Source: QKMZ01 sp012965515 (lineage in GTDB: Bacteria > Cyanobacteriota > Vampirovibrionia > Obscuribacterales > Obscuribacteraceae). From it: a stretch of DNA of 64,000 nt. Where the stretch lies: assembly GCA_937879965.1 (NCBI GenBank), contig CALFMP010000051.1, positions 1 to 64,000 of the forward strand, in the 5' to 3' direction. Below are positions 33,858 through 43,067 of this stretch, in pieces (within the stretch, counting starts at the first letter, position 1; every line of letters begins with the position of its first letter). The notes below the pieces were generated by a model that was not told where the DNA came from, searched no databases, and saw only the letters and a list, made by a program, of their open reading frames with translations. A program made the position numbers and the translations under genes.

Positions 33858-36071
33858 TCAGTCTTGCTGATCAGAACCGTCTTCATCCGAGGAAGGTGCG
33901 GCCAGTGTGAGTTGAGTGTATTGCTCATCACTCTGTTCGCTTTGTTGGTTGCCTTGCTCTACTTCTTGTCCGTAAGAGGAAGACTCGAACGGTTTTTCGT
34001 AGTTGTAGGAGCTGTTGGTGAAAGCGCTTTGGAAAGCACTCTCTTCGCTGCTGCCGTTATTGTGCTGACCATGAGAAGACTCTTCGTAGCTTGACGTAGC
34101 CTCTTCTTCTTCAGGTTTTGCTTTTGGCTTCAATCGATAGATGCCTGTAACCGGGTCTATTTCGGTCGCGGGTTCTTCTTCCTCTTCTTCCTCTTCTTCT
34201 TCCTTTTCCACTTGTTCCTGATGAGCTTCGTGGCTTGGAGAATGATGAGAATCATCCGATTCTTCAATCAAAGAATCAGAGTGTTCCGTGAGCACCGGTC
34301 TTTCGGCTTCAGTGTCGATCACGATGATGGTTTCGGTTTCTTCGTGTTCGTCATCGTCATGGTGTTCACCGGCGCGATTGGTGGCGGACTCGCCCATTTC
34401 GTTGAAAACGCGCTCTACCGCTGAGATGCTTTCGTCGAGTTCGTGAAACGGACTGTCGTCTTCCACCAGACTCTCTTCGATTAGCGAAGAAGGTGGTGCA
34501 AAGTTTTCAGTGTGCAGTTCAACGACTTCTTCGCTGTCGACTACGTCGCCTTCTTCCGAATCATCATCTTCTTCGATTCGATTGAAAGCGCCGTGTTTAA
34601 GCGCTTGTTTGCTGTGCTTGTCATCGAGAAGATCATCGGGTACTTGATCGAGAATTTCTTCCGGAACAAACGGCATTGCATCTTCGAAAGACTCTTGCGC
34701 TTCTTCGACTTCGACGGTCGGAACTACGCGTCCACCCATTGCTGTTGCGGCACGGAGAACTGCACCGCCTCTGTTTTGCGAGGCATTGCGTCTTTGATTT
34801 TGACGGCTGGATTTTGATGTGTCTTCTTCGGCCGGACGAAAGGCAATCACCGTTTTGTGTGAGCCGTGTCCGATTTCCAGTGTCGGTGTTACGCCGATAC
34901 CGTGGCAGTGCGTGCAATGCACTGTGAAGAGTTCTCTCAAGCTCTGACCTTGTCTTCTGCGAGTCAATTCAACCAGACCGAGGTCGGACAATTGTCCGAT
35001 TTGCGGTTTGGCGCGGTCTTCTTCCAATGCGCGCTGGAAGTTTTCCAAGACTTGCTGCTGGTCTTTGCGGCTATCCATATCGATAAAGTCGACAATGACC
35101 ATACCGCCGATATTGCGCAGTCTAAGTTGTCTGGAGATTTCTTGCGCAGCTTCCAGATTGGTGCGTCTTACTGTTTCTGCTTGGGTTCTGGAAGAGGTGA
35201 AGCGTCCGGAGTTGACGTCGATTACTGTCAGAGCTTCGGTCGGCTGGATGTTCAAGTGACCGCCTGAAGGAAGTTCAACACGATCTGAAAGGGCTGCTTC
35301 GATTTCTCTGTCGACGCCTTTGGATACCAGCAGGCTGCTATCGCCGACATGCGCCAGCACTTTTGTCTGTCTGCTTGCCCAACCTTCCAGGTATTCAGCA
35401 GCGCGTCTTTGCCCGTCTTGCGAGTCGACGATGATTTCTTGCACATCGTGCGAGTAGGCATCACGGATAACGCGGTAAAGCAAGTCCTGGTCACGGTAAA
35501 TAAGCGCCGGGCCGATTGCGGCTTCCGCTTCCGAGACGACGGTTTGCCATCTGTCCCAGAGCAATTCGAAATCGTCGAAAAGCTCGCTCTCATTTTGACC
35601 TTTGGCTTCGGTTCTAATAATTAGTCCCACGCCAGGAGGCTTCATTAGGTTTACGGTCGCTTTCAGGCGCGCTCTTTCTCTTGCTTCCGAGATGCGTCTG
35701 GAGATTGAAACTCCGCGCTCTTCAGGAACCAAAACGAGAAAGCGTCCGGGCAAACTGATTGCCGTGGAAACGCGCGGTCCTTTGTGACCGGTCGGCTCTT
35801 TCGTGATTTGTACGAGCAGCTTTTGCTTGGGCACAAGGCGTTCCTTTAAAGGACCTTGTCCGGGAACGTCGTTGGCATGCAGGAAGCCCATTTTGTCTTT
35901 GCCAAGATTGACGAAAGCGGCGTCGATACCGGGCAGGATGTTTTCCACCACCGCCGTGTAAATATCGCCCAGGAGCAATTCGCCACGATTTACGAAAAAT
36001 TCCACTACTCGTTCGTTTTCGAGAATGGCTCCGATATTGTCGTGTTCTGAAATAACTAGTGACCTTTTCAT
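33858..36071 (-). CDS. rne: Ribonuclease E/G family endoribonuclease with long acidic tail
   Basis: 737 residues. The catalytic part (~1-395) has an N-terminal S1 domain (LLLGDIYTAVVENILPGIDAAFVNLG), metal-binding Asp residues in VIDVNSG (D285) and IVDFIDM (D328), and the zinc-link CTHCHG (C386/C389). It cleaves mRNA and rRNA precursors. Residues ~400-737 are a disordered Glu/Asp/Ser-rich tail with a run of ten Glu near residue 630. The Arg-rich PNPase-binding nonapeptide of cyanobacterial RNase E was not seen. Downstream of the radical-SAM fusion gene, a common arrangement. The first start codon is ATG 36071 with AGGAG upstream. Confidence 0.93.
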   Translation of the reverse strand: MKRSLVISEHDNIGAILENERVVEFFVNRGELLLGDIYTAVVENILPGIDAAFVNLGKDKMGFLHANDVPGQGPLKERLVPKQKLLVQITKEPTGHKGPRVSTAISLPGRFLVLVPEERGVSISRRISEARERARLKATVNLMKPPGVGLIIRTEAKGQNESELFDDFELLWDRWQTVVSEAEAAIGPALIYRDQDLLYRVIRDAYSHDVQEIIVDSQDGQRRAAEYLEGWASRQTKVLAHVGDSSLLVSKGVDREIEAALSDRVELPSGGHLNIQPTEALTVIDVNSGRFTSSRTQAETVRRTNLEAAQEISRQLRLRNIGGMVIVDFIDMDSRKDQQQVLENFQRALEEDRAKPQIGQLSDLGLVELTRRRQGQSLRELFTVHCTHCHGIGVTPTLEIGHGSHKTVIAFRPAEEDTSKSSRQNQRRNASQNRGGAVLRAATAMGGRVVPTVEVEEAQESFEDAMPFVPEEILDQVPDDLLDDKHSKQALKHGAFNRIEEDDDSEEGDVVDSEEVVELHTENFAPPSSLIEESLVEDDSPFHELDESISAVERVFNEMGESATNRAGEHHDDDEHEETETIIVIDTEAERPVLTEHSDSLIEESDDSHHSPSHEAHQEQVEKEEEEEEEEEEPATEIDPVTGIYRLKPKAKPEEEEATSSYEESSHGQHNNGSSEESAFQSAFTNSSYNYEKPFESSSYGQEVEQGNQQSEQSDEQYTQLTLAAPSSDEDGSDQQD

Positions 36072-36113
36072 AAGACTCCTCTTTGTCTTGTCTGAAATTT
36101 GGGGGGCTCAAGT

Positions 36114-36126
36114 GGTGCCGGGCACC
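36114..36126. repeat. Compact GC-rich palindrome upstream of rne
   Basis: GGTGCC-G-GGCACC in the 100-bp gap between the radical-SAM gene and rne on the minus strand. It could form a hairpin in the rne leader. Confidence 0.35.
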
Positions 36127-36171
36127 GCTTTTGGTTCTATGGTTTGTTTCTGGTTGGGAACCGCCCCTTGT

Positions 36172-39015
36172 TTAAACCTCAAAAAGTGCTGTGTCGCCTT
36201 CAGCCATCAGGCTTTCGCGAGTAACCCGCCAATTGATGTTGGACGCGAGATGCGCCAATACATCGCTTGGCTTAACGTGCTGGCTAGGTCCTGTCGCCAG
36301 CAAAAGCTCCACATAAGGCTCGGATGTTTCCGAGACTGAAATGGAGATCACTCCCGGACGAATATCTTTCGATTTGCCGTCCGCATTGAAGACCGGGAGC
36401 GAGTCGGCGTTTTTAAGCGCCAAAACTCTTTCTTTGAGGAAGCTCAAAAGCTTGTCCTTTTCCGTTGGAGCAAGAATTGGTTCCGGAGCCGCGTTGGAAA
36501 CAGGACTGTCGCTCGAAGCATTTTGATTCGAACCAGAGTCACCGTTTTTCGGCGTTCCATCTGCCGATTCAGTAGCGCCTTCTTTCAAGGCAGGCTCTTG
36601 CGATTTCTCGCAGATACTTTTTGGTAGCGCTCTATATGTGGCGCTTCTGACAAATGAATTGAGCGACTTCTTGGTCTTCTCAATTCGTCTTGCACGAGTA
36701 ACTTGCACTTCAGGCGGCAGTTTCTCGTTGAGCAGTCGTTGAAATTCGGACGGCTCGAGGGCATAAACAAGTTCAATTTCGGCAACCTCGCCTTCGCCTT
36801 CTTGGAAAAGCGGAAGGGGAAGCGCCAATTCAATTTTTGGCGAGGGGTTGAACCCTTGCGTGTAGGCAACTGCCATCATGGCGCGGCGAGCTGCTCTTGC
36901 GAACAAATGCTGTAAGTCCAGATGCGAGATATAACGCAACTGCCCTATCTTGTGGAATTGAAAACGAATAACGCATGAGCTATCGGAGACTTTTTCTTCC
37001 GGCGGCTTGGTGAAGAAAATCGATGGGTGACTGTCTTCCTGCCCGTGAGCAGCGAGTTCTTTGACGAAGGGATTGCGCTTCATTACTTCTACTTTCGGCG
37101 CCGCCAACAAGTGTGTCGCATCAAGCTCCGTGCAGACGCCGCAGGCATGGCAAAGGTTTTCCGTGCAAGGCGCTGTTTCTTGCGTGGCAAGAGCTTTCTC
37201 CCACTCTTTCACAAGCCACCAGTTGTGCAGTCCGATATGCACGACGTCCCAAGGTTGAGCGCTGCCTACTTCTCTGTCATTGCAAGCCATCTCGATCAGG
37301 TTCAGACCCATAGACTCTGCAACTTCGTTCCAAATATGCGGCTGGAATTTGTCATCCCAGGCGTCAAACGTGCAGCCTTTCTGGTACGCCTTGAAGATCA
37401 TCTCTCCTACTTCTCTGCCGCCTCTCGATATAACTGCTTCCAGCAAGCTGATCTCAGCGTCGGTCAAATTGAGAGTGACATTTTTGAGGCGATATTCGCG
37501 CATCTTTTCACGCAATACACCATGTTTGCGTTTCGTTTCTTCAGGCGTGAACTGCCCGAACCACTGGAAGGGCGTAAACGGCTTGGGCACGAAGTTTGAA
37601 ATTGTGCAGGTAAACTCTATTGCGCGTCTGTATTTTGTGCGATCGGTGTTTCTAATCGCATGGCAATGACGCGTTGCTTCATCAAGAATCTGAATGATTC
37701 CTTCGAGATCTTCATCGCGCTCGGTCGGCAAGCCGCACATGAAGTAAAGCTTGATCGATGACCAGCCTGATTGATATGCCGATTCGATTGCAGAAAGAAT
37801 CTGCTCGTGTGAGAGTCCCTTATTGATGACTGCGCGCATTCTTTCCGTGCCGGCTTCAGGCGCTAGCGTTATGCCGCTCTTGCGCACCACTTTCAATTCT
37901 TCGGCAATGTCCAGATTCATTCTGTCTGCGCGTTGGCTGGGGAATGAAAGGGAAGTACGGCGCTTTGTATGTTCTTCATTGAGCGCTCTAACCGAATCGT
38001 GCAATGAAGTGTAGTCACTTACGCACAAAGAAAGCATCGAATATTCGTCGTTGCCTGAATGATTGAGAGCTTCTTTGGACAGTCTGAGCAGATCTTCTGT
38101 TTTACGCTCTCTGACAGGTAAGAACGTATAACCTGGTTGGCAAAAACGGCAACCACGATCGCAGCCGCGACGAACTTCCAACACTTCACGGTCGTGAACG
38201 AGTGCTAGATAAGGCACCAAACCTTGAGTCGGTTGATTCTCGTCTGAGAGGGGAACAGTCTGGCGCTTAACGCGTTCAGGAATACCTTCTATTTTTGGCT
38301 TTGGCTGCGGCGTTCCTTCTTTTACTTCATAGAGCGCCGGCACATAAATGCCGGGCACTTCTTTGGCCATCTTTGTAAGCAAGTCGAGGCGCAATTTTTG
38401 CGCGCGCTTTTTGTCGAGCTCTTTGAAATCAACACCGTCATTCTCTCTTTTGAACTCAGCGATGATTTCCATCACGTGCGGCAGTGAATGTTCGCCGTCA
38501 CCAATCAGGAAAAAGTCCATGAATGCCGCGAGCGGTTCCGGATTTACAGCGGAAGGACCGCCACCGAATATAAGCGGAAATACTTGTTCTCTTTCTTCTG
38601 CTCTGATTGGAATACCGGAAAGATCGAGCAGGTTCAGCACATTTGTATAGGTAAGCTCGTACTGCAATGAAAAACCGACCAATTCGAAATTAGCCAGAGG
38701 CTCGCGCGACTCCCAGCCGAAAAGCGGAATATGTGCGGCGCGCATCAGCGCTTCCATATCTTCCTGCGGCGCGTAACTGCGATCGCACATCATGCCTTCG
38801 CGGTCATTGATGATTTGATAGAGAATCTTCAATCCGAAATTGGACATTCCCAGTTCGTACAAGTCCGGGAAAGTAATCGCCAATCTGACGGTGTTGGCGT
38901 GGAACGGCTTTCTGCGCGCGCCCCATTCATTGCCCAGATACTGACCGGGCTTTGTGGCTTGCTCCAGCAATTCATCGAGGCGGGCCGAAACACGCGCACC
39001 ATCGAAGTTCTTCAC
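36172..39015 (-). CDS. TIGR03960 B12-binding radical SAM protein fused to TIGR03936 (DUF2344)
   Basis: 947 residues. The N-terminal ~200 residues hold a B12-binding-like region (VRLAITFPDLYELGMSNFGLKILY). The radical-SAM cluster is C-DRG-C-RF-C in RRGCDRGCRFCQPG (~285-298), with GITLAPEAGTERMR and the later TIM-barrel motifs. From ~690 a DUF2344/TIGR03936 domain follows (FQFHKIGQLRYISHLDLQHLFARAARRA), then a Ser/Pro-rich linker and a short C-terminal domain. Such genes usually sit next to RNase E/G, as here, which suggests a link to RNA or ribosome maturation, but the reaction is not established. GTG start; SD weak. Confidence 0.9.
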   Translation of the reverse strand: MKNFDGARVSARLDELLEQATKPGQYLGNEWGARRKPFHANTVRLAITFPDLYELGMSNFGLKILYQIINDREGMMCDRSYAPQEDMEALMRAAHIPLFGWESREPLANFELVGFSLQYELTYTNVLNLLDLSGIPIRAEEREQVFPLIFGGGPSAVNPEPLAAFMDFFLIGDGEHSLPHVMEIIAEFKRENDGVDFKELDKKRAQKLRLDLLTKMAKEVPGIYVPALYEVKEGTPQPKPKIEGIPERVKRQTVPLSDENQPTQGLVPYLALVHDREVLEVRRGCDRGCRFCQPGYTFLPVRERKTEDLLRLSKEALNHSGNDEYSMLSLCVSDYTSLHDSVRALNEEHTKRRTSLSFPSQRADRMNLDIAEELKVVRKSGITLAPEAGTERMRAVINKGLSHEQILSAIESAYQSGWSSIKLYFMCGLPTERDEDLEGIIQILDEATRHCHAIRNTDRTKYRRAIEFTCTISNFVPKPFTPFQWFGQFTPEETKRKHGVLREKMREYRLKNVTLNLTDAEISLLEAVISRGGREVGEMIFKAYQKGCTFDAWDDKFQPHIWNEVAESMGLNLIEMACNDREVGSAQPWDVVHIGLHNWWLVKEWEKALATQETAPCTENLCHACGVCTELDATHLLAAPKVEVMKRNPFVKELAAHGQEDSHPSIFFTKPPEEKVSDSSCVIRFQFHKIGQLRYISHLDLQHLFARAARRAMMAVAYTQGFNPSPKIELALPLPLFQEGEGEVAEIELVYALEPSEFQRLLNEKLPPEVQVTRARRIEKTKKSLNSFVRSATYRALPKSICEKSQEPALKEGATESADGTPKNGDSGSNQNASSDSPVSNAAPEPILAPTEKDKLLSFLKERVLALKNADSLPVFNADGKSKDIRPGVISISVSETSEPYVELLLATGPSQHVKPSDVLAHLASNINWRVTRESLMAEGDTALFEV

Positions 39016-39696
39016 TTCATTGGCGATTTCGCGCGAAAATTCTCGCGGGCGAGCTTTACCCGTTAAGGTGTTAACTATGATCCTGCTCCAGAGTTACTGA
39101 TTCGTGCATCAAAATTTCGAACTTCGGTCACACAAGAAATGGCGCGCAGCCCCGATTACATAAGGGCGAAGCTAATTGCGCTGAGGCTTACTCACTTGAG
39201 GGCTTTCGCTCGGTCTGACCCAAGATGACGGGCCTTCCAAAACGGTTGTAATCAACCTGCGTTTTGATTTGAGTTTCAAAAAAATCTCTTGAGTCGAGCG
39301 ACCTCAAGTAACCCAATTATATCTCCTAAGGGTAGATCTAGAGAACGGTGGCAAAACTTTAATCCGAAAGTGTCCGATAGTGAGCCATTTTGGGCTCCTT
39401 GGAAGTGAGTTGATGTGGTGTTTTGTCTCTTTATAAGCCCCTGAGCGAAGTCTTAACCTCCTCAAAATTCATTCGAAACGGCTGTGTAAGCGGTTTTACG
39501 TATAGTCGGTTGAGCGAGAACCTGCGAAATCAAGCGCAGCAAGCGCAACTAAATGGTCCGTTACAATCACAAAATCCCCCAAAATTGGCGAATTCGATGT
39601 TGATGAATTAAGGAAACAAACTGCCTCAACCGCTTGTCTTCCTGTGATATAGTCGGTTCATAGGCCGTTAGAGAAGACCGGAAAGGACGACCGAAC
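39016..39696. other. Intergenic region, no gene recognised
   Basis: 681 bp between divergent genes. It holds a small hairpin (GAGCC...GGCTC near 39380-39396) and an 11-base repeat TATAGTCGGTT at about 39500 and 39649, the latter looking like a -10 element before the next gene. A 62-codon open frame at 39423-39611 has no RBS and is not supported. Confidence 0.5.
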
Positions 39697-40044
39697 GTGA
39701 TTCTTGAGGCGTTCGCCGAATACTTGCATGCAGCAGACCAGTCGCTTCCAGCGACCGAGGTTCTGTCGCGTTGGATCAAAGAACGGCTGGATGCACCGGT
39801 TCTAACAAACGTAGATCGAGTCGTTCACTGCGAGATTTCCATCGCGAAAGTGACGAACAAAGAGGACTGCAAAGAGCAATCAGGTAAAAAGTTGGCTTTC
39901 AAAGGTAATTCCAAGTCAGGAAGACAGCTTCTGAAAAGCCTTTTTGAATACTGTCAAAGCTATGAGCAGCAAAAGTGGGCTCGCTATGTCCATAACCTCA
40001 AAGCCAGCGACTTTCGCGCCGGCGAACTGAGAGATTCGAATTAA
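39697..40044 (+). CDS. Hypothetical protein
   Basis: 115 residues, no signal peptide or membrane segment, mixed helical composition, one Cys pair spaced far apart. No family recognised. GTG start with a good SD (AAAGGA, 9-bp spacing). A -10-like TATAGT lies near 39649. Ends 13 bp before the convergent Ca-loop protein. Confidence 0.6.
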   Translation: MILEAFAEYLHAADQSLPATEVLSRWIKERLDAPVLTNVDRVVHCEISIAKVTNKEDCKEQSGKKLAFKGNSKSGRQLLKSLFEYCQSYEQQKWARYVHNLKASDFRAGELRDSN

Positions 40045-40057
40045 GCATCAATCAAGC

Positions 40058-40618
40058 CTATGAATTTCCAAATGAGGTCACTTTTGCCTCGGGAACGTAT
40101 CTGGCTATAGAACCTTTCAGGTCATTCAAACCGTTGCCTTCAACGTCCACGAGAATGCCTCCTGGTCCTTGGAACCCTTGTACAAAGGTAATTGAGCCAG
40201 CCGATCGATTGGCGTCGTCTGTTCTGAATTTCATCGAACGCCCGCTATATGCCTGTAGCTGTCCTTCTGCATCTGCGACTCCGTCGCATCCGTCGTCGAA
40301 TTCCAGCGTTATTGAATTCAAGTCGTTGATGCAATCAAATGTCGCGTCGACAACGCCGTCGCGATTTCGATCGATCTCGATCTTTTGCAGTTCTCCGAAA
40401 AAGTCATAAATGATATTAGCTTCTCCATCCGCCTTCCCATCAAGGTCTCGGTCAATGAAAATTTGCGATGGCGTGCCCGCCCATGAGTCGTAGTCCATTA
40501 CTTTGAAGTGTGGAATACTGGTTTGATTTTTGTCCACGCCTTGTAAAAACAGTTCATCGGCAAGGAGCGCTCCGATTACGGCTGCTTCTTTATTGTTTGT
40601 GTAATAGTCTGAGTCCAT
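40058..40618 (-). CDS. Protein with repeated DxDxDG calcium-type loops
   Basis: 186 residues. Acidic loops of the EF-hand/dockerin type recur: DRDLDGKAD (56-64), DRNRDGVVD (83-91), DDGCDGVAD (108-116) and a weaker DVEGNGLND (158-166), a spacing of ~25 residues or twice that. Between them are short beta-type strands. This suggests a calcium-binding repeat structure. No signal peptide is evident, so location is uncertain. AGAGGG lies nine bases before the ATG. Confidence 0.7.
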   Translation of the reverse strand: MDSDYYTNNKEAAVIGALLADELFLQGVDKNQTSIPHFKVMDYDSWAGTPSQIFIDRDLDGKADGEANIIYDFFGELQKIEIDRNRDGVVDATFDCINDLNSITLEFDDGCDGVADAEGQLQAYSGRSMKFRTDDANRSAGSITFVQGFQGPGGILVDVEGNGLNDLKGSIARYVPEAKVTSFGNS

Positions 40619-40788
40619 TGTTGCAAACCCTCTCGAATTCTTTTTATACAGTACGCAGTACCTGGGACTTTAGTTGGACAATTGAAGAAATCCGATTGAA
40701 GTTCCGGCTTAACGTTGGAACATAACTCTTCTCTTTCTGGTCTAAAATACTGTGCGCAACAAAAGGCGCCGCAAGCCGGGGCAAGTTT

Positions 40789-41277
40789 ATGACCGTAAGA
40801 AACGCCAGGAATCGCCAAAAAACTTATATTGCGGGTATCGCTGCAATGATGACATTGGCAATGTGTTCAACAATTGCTTCTGCAATTGCTGCTGAAAATC
40901 TGCGTCTCAAAGATGGAATCTCTTTCGTTCAAGACACTGACAATGGATTTCCCATTGTGGGCGACAAGATGGAAGATGCCACCCTCGATCAAAACAAACC
41001 AACATTGATATTTTTTGGCGCTGCCGGCGATCTCAATACCAACCGTCAGGCAAAACGGCTTATAGACCTTTATAAAAAGATCCAAGACAAAGTCAAAGTG
41101 ATTGTGATTGATGTCGATCACCCGGCCAATGCAAATGTGGTCAAACTGATCAAGACGTACTACAAAGGCTACATTCCGCTCAACGTTGTTCTCGACAAAG
41201 ATGGAAAACTGTCAACAAGCCACTCTGGTGAGATTGATACCGGTGAGCTTAAATCAAAGGTAGATCGAGTTCTTTGA
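40789..41277 (+). CDS. Exported thioredoxin-fold protein lacking CxxC
   Basis: 162 residues. Signal peptide (IAGIAAMMTLAMCSTIASAIA) then a thioredoxin-like core: PTLIFFGAAGDLNTNRQAKRLIDLYKK, VIVIDVDHP, YIPLNVVLDKDGK. The redox CxxC that normally follows the first strand (W-C-x-x-C position) is replaced by AAGDLN, so a non-redox chaperone or binding role is likely. The 3' end overlaps the convergent PHP gene by 24 bp. Confidence 0.75.
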   Translation: MTVRNARNRQKTYIAGIAAMMTLAMCSTIASAIAAENLRLKDGISFVQDTDNGFPIVGDKMEDATLDQNKPTLIFFGAAGDLNTNRQAKRLIDLYKKIQDKVKVIVIDVDHPANANVVKLIKTYYKGYIPLNVVLDKDGKLSTSHSGEIDTGELKSKVDRVL

Positions 41278-42111
41278 TGGCGCATCTTTTGAGGCGAGAA
41301 ACTTTCTTACTATGTCTTTCGGCAGTGCAATCGAACCGGCTGTAGCTTTGTATTCTTTGTATGGCCCGTGGCAATCTGATCCGCCGGTGACGATAAGAGA
41401 ATTGCGATTGGCGAAGCGAATGTACTGACGCACCAGGTTTACTGAGTGCATTCGATGGAATGCTTCAACACCTGCGAGCCCCTCGTCTTTCAGCTTCAAA
41501 ATATATTCCAGCATTTCAGGCGATTTCCCCGGATGAGCGATGGATGCAAATCCGCCGGCGCCATTTATCGCTTCAATAGCGTCTTGCGGGGAAACACTTT
41601 CTCTGCGGACGTAAAAGGGAGATTCTTTGCAGACAAATTTTTCGTAGGCTTCCATCAGGTCGTTTGCCATGCCGCATTCGACCATGCACTGAGTAATGTG
41701 AGCTTTTCCGATTGAGCCCAGTCCGGCCTTGATCTTCAGCATTTCCATTGTAAGTGGATGACCGGCTGCCCGCAGATTCGAAACCATTTTTTCCACATGA
41801 TCGTTGCGTGCTTGTCTCTGGCGTGCAAGCAGCTGCTGCAATTTCTGATTGGCTTGATCGATGAAATAGCCCAAGATATGCACATCTTTGTGAGTGCCAT
41901 CCGGCTCGCGCCTGATCGTGTTTATTTCCACGCCCGGAATGATTTCAATTCGCCCCTGCGCTGCCGTAACCGCTTCGTTGATACCGTATGTGGTATCGTG
42001 ATCGGTGATCGCCATATGCGTGAGCTTGATCTTTATCGCGTGCTCAACCAGCTCTTGTGGAGACCAGGTGCCGTCTGAGTGGTGAGTGTGCAGGTGAAAG
42101 TCGGCGTACAT
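41254..42111 (-). CDS. PHP-domain phosphoesterase (RNase AM / 3',5'-nucleoside bisphosphatase type)
   Basis: 285 residues. All PHP metal motifs are present: HLHTHHSDGT (N-terminus), MAITDHDT, GVEINT, IAHPGKSPE and GGSDCHGPYK. Family members hydrolyse 3',5'-bisphosphates or trim RNA 5' ends. It lies 37 bp after the YmdB-type gene on the minus strand, so both may be one operon, which fits a role in nucleotide/RNA turnover (inference). Confidence 0.9.
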   Translation of the reverse strand: MYADFHLHTHHSDGTWSPQELVEHAIKIKLTHMAITDHDTTYGINEAVTAAQGRIEIIPGVEINTIRREPDGTHKDVHILGYFIDQANQKLQQLLARQRQARNDHVEKMVSNLRAAGHPLTMEMLKIKAGLGSIGKAHITQCMVECGMANDLMEAYEKFVCKESPFYVRRESVSPQDAIEAINGAGGFASIAHPGKSPEMLEYILKLKDEGLAGVEAFHRMHSVNLVRQYIRFANRNSLIVTGGSDCHGPYKEYKATAGSIALPKDIVRKFLASKDAPSKNSIYL

Positions 42112-42148
42112 TTTAGTGTCTGAATCAGCAGAACTGCAAACAGTGTTA

Positions 42149-42985
42149 CTAACCGATCGACATGATTTCCTGAGTCGACTTCGCGGAAAGTTGTGCGGAT
42201 TCCCGGTATTGCACGCGCTCTATCGAGATTGCCTTGCCTGTCTTTGCGTCGATATTCATTAAGACACCGCAAAGCAGTGCAGGACCTTCTGCAACTTCAA
42301 AGCGCGTCGGCAATTGCTTGATCATCCTTCTAAATACGCCGGCCTTTTCCATGCCGATTACGCCGTCTGACGGTCCGCATGCGCCGGCATCGGTGATGTA
42401 CGCGGTTCCTTCCGGCAATATGCGATCGTCGGCAGTTTGCACGTGCGTGTGGGTCCCTAAAACCGCCGATACGCGCCCGTCCAAATACAAACCCATAGCG
42501 ACTTTCTCGGCTGTCGCTTCAGCATGCATATCAACAATGATTATTTTGGTTTCTTTCTCCAAAATTGCCAAACAGCGGTCCGCAGTCAGAAAGGGATTCT
42601 CGAGTGGCTCCATGAAAACACGCCCGATCAAATTGAGCAGTCCAACTTTCTGACCGCCAACTTCCACAATGCAATAGCCCCTACCTGGCGTGCCTTCGGG
42701 GTAGTTCGCTGGACGAATGACATTGACTTGTTTATCGATAAACTCCAGTAATTCCTTGCGGTCGAAGGTGTGATTGCCGCCGGTAAAGGCTTGTACTCCG
42801 GCAGTACGCAGTTCTTCAAGGTTTGCCTCTGTGGTCCCGAAACCGTGGGCGGAATTTTCAGCATTGGCGATAATCAAGTCAGGCTTGCTGTTAAGTCCCG
42901 CCAAATAGCGTCTTACAACCTGACGGCCAGGCTTGCCGATGATATCTCCCAGAAAGAGGACTTGCAGTATGTTGTTCAGAGCCAT
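42149..42985 (-). CDS. ymdB: TIGR00282 metallophosphoesterase (YmdB type)
   Basis: 278 residues, typical length. Metallophosphatase motifs: GDIIGKPGR, IANAENSAHG, GGNHTFD, DMHAEATAEK and GTHTHVQTAD. Relatives are 2',3'-cyclic-nucleotide phosphodiesterases involved in RNA turnover and development in Firmicutes; the substrate here is inferred. ATG 42985 overlaps the region with AAAGG close by. Confidence 0.9.
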   Translation of the reverse strand: MALNNILQVLFLGDIIGKPGRQVVRRYLAGLNSKPDLIIANAENSAHGFGTTEANLEELRTAGVQAFTGGNHTFDRKELLEFIDKQVNVIRPANYPEGTPGRGYCIVEVGGQKVGLLNLIGRVFMEPLENPFLTADRCLAILEKETKIIIVDMHAEATAEKVAMGLYLDGRVSAVLGTHTHVQTADDRILPEGTAYITDAGACGPSDGVIGMEKAGVFRRMIKQLPTRFEVAEGPALLCGVLMNIDAKTGKAISIERVQYRESAQLSAKSTQEIMSIG

Positions 42986-43067
42986 GACCTTTGCGAAACC
43001 TTACCTTAAGTGAATCTGTTCGAACATTTTGAAACGTTGTACGTCTCACGACGTCTTTACCTCTTAA

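Noticed and set aside
39423..39611. 62-codon open frame in the intergenic region
   Set aside because: No SD, no recognisable family, and composition like the flanking non-coding DNA.
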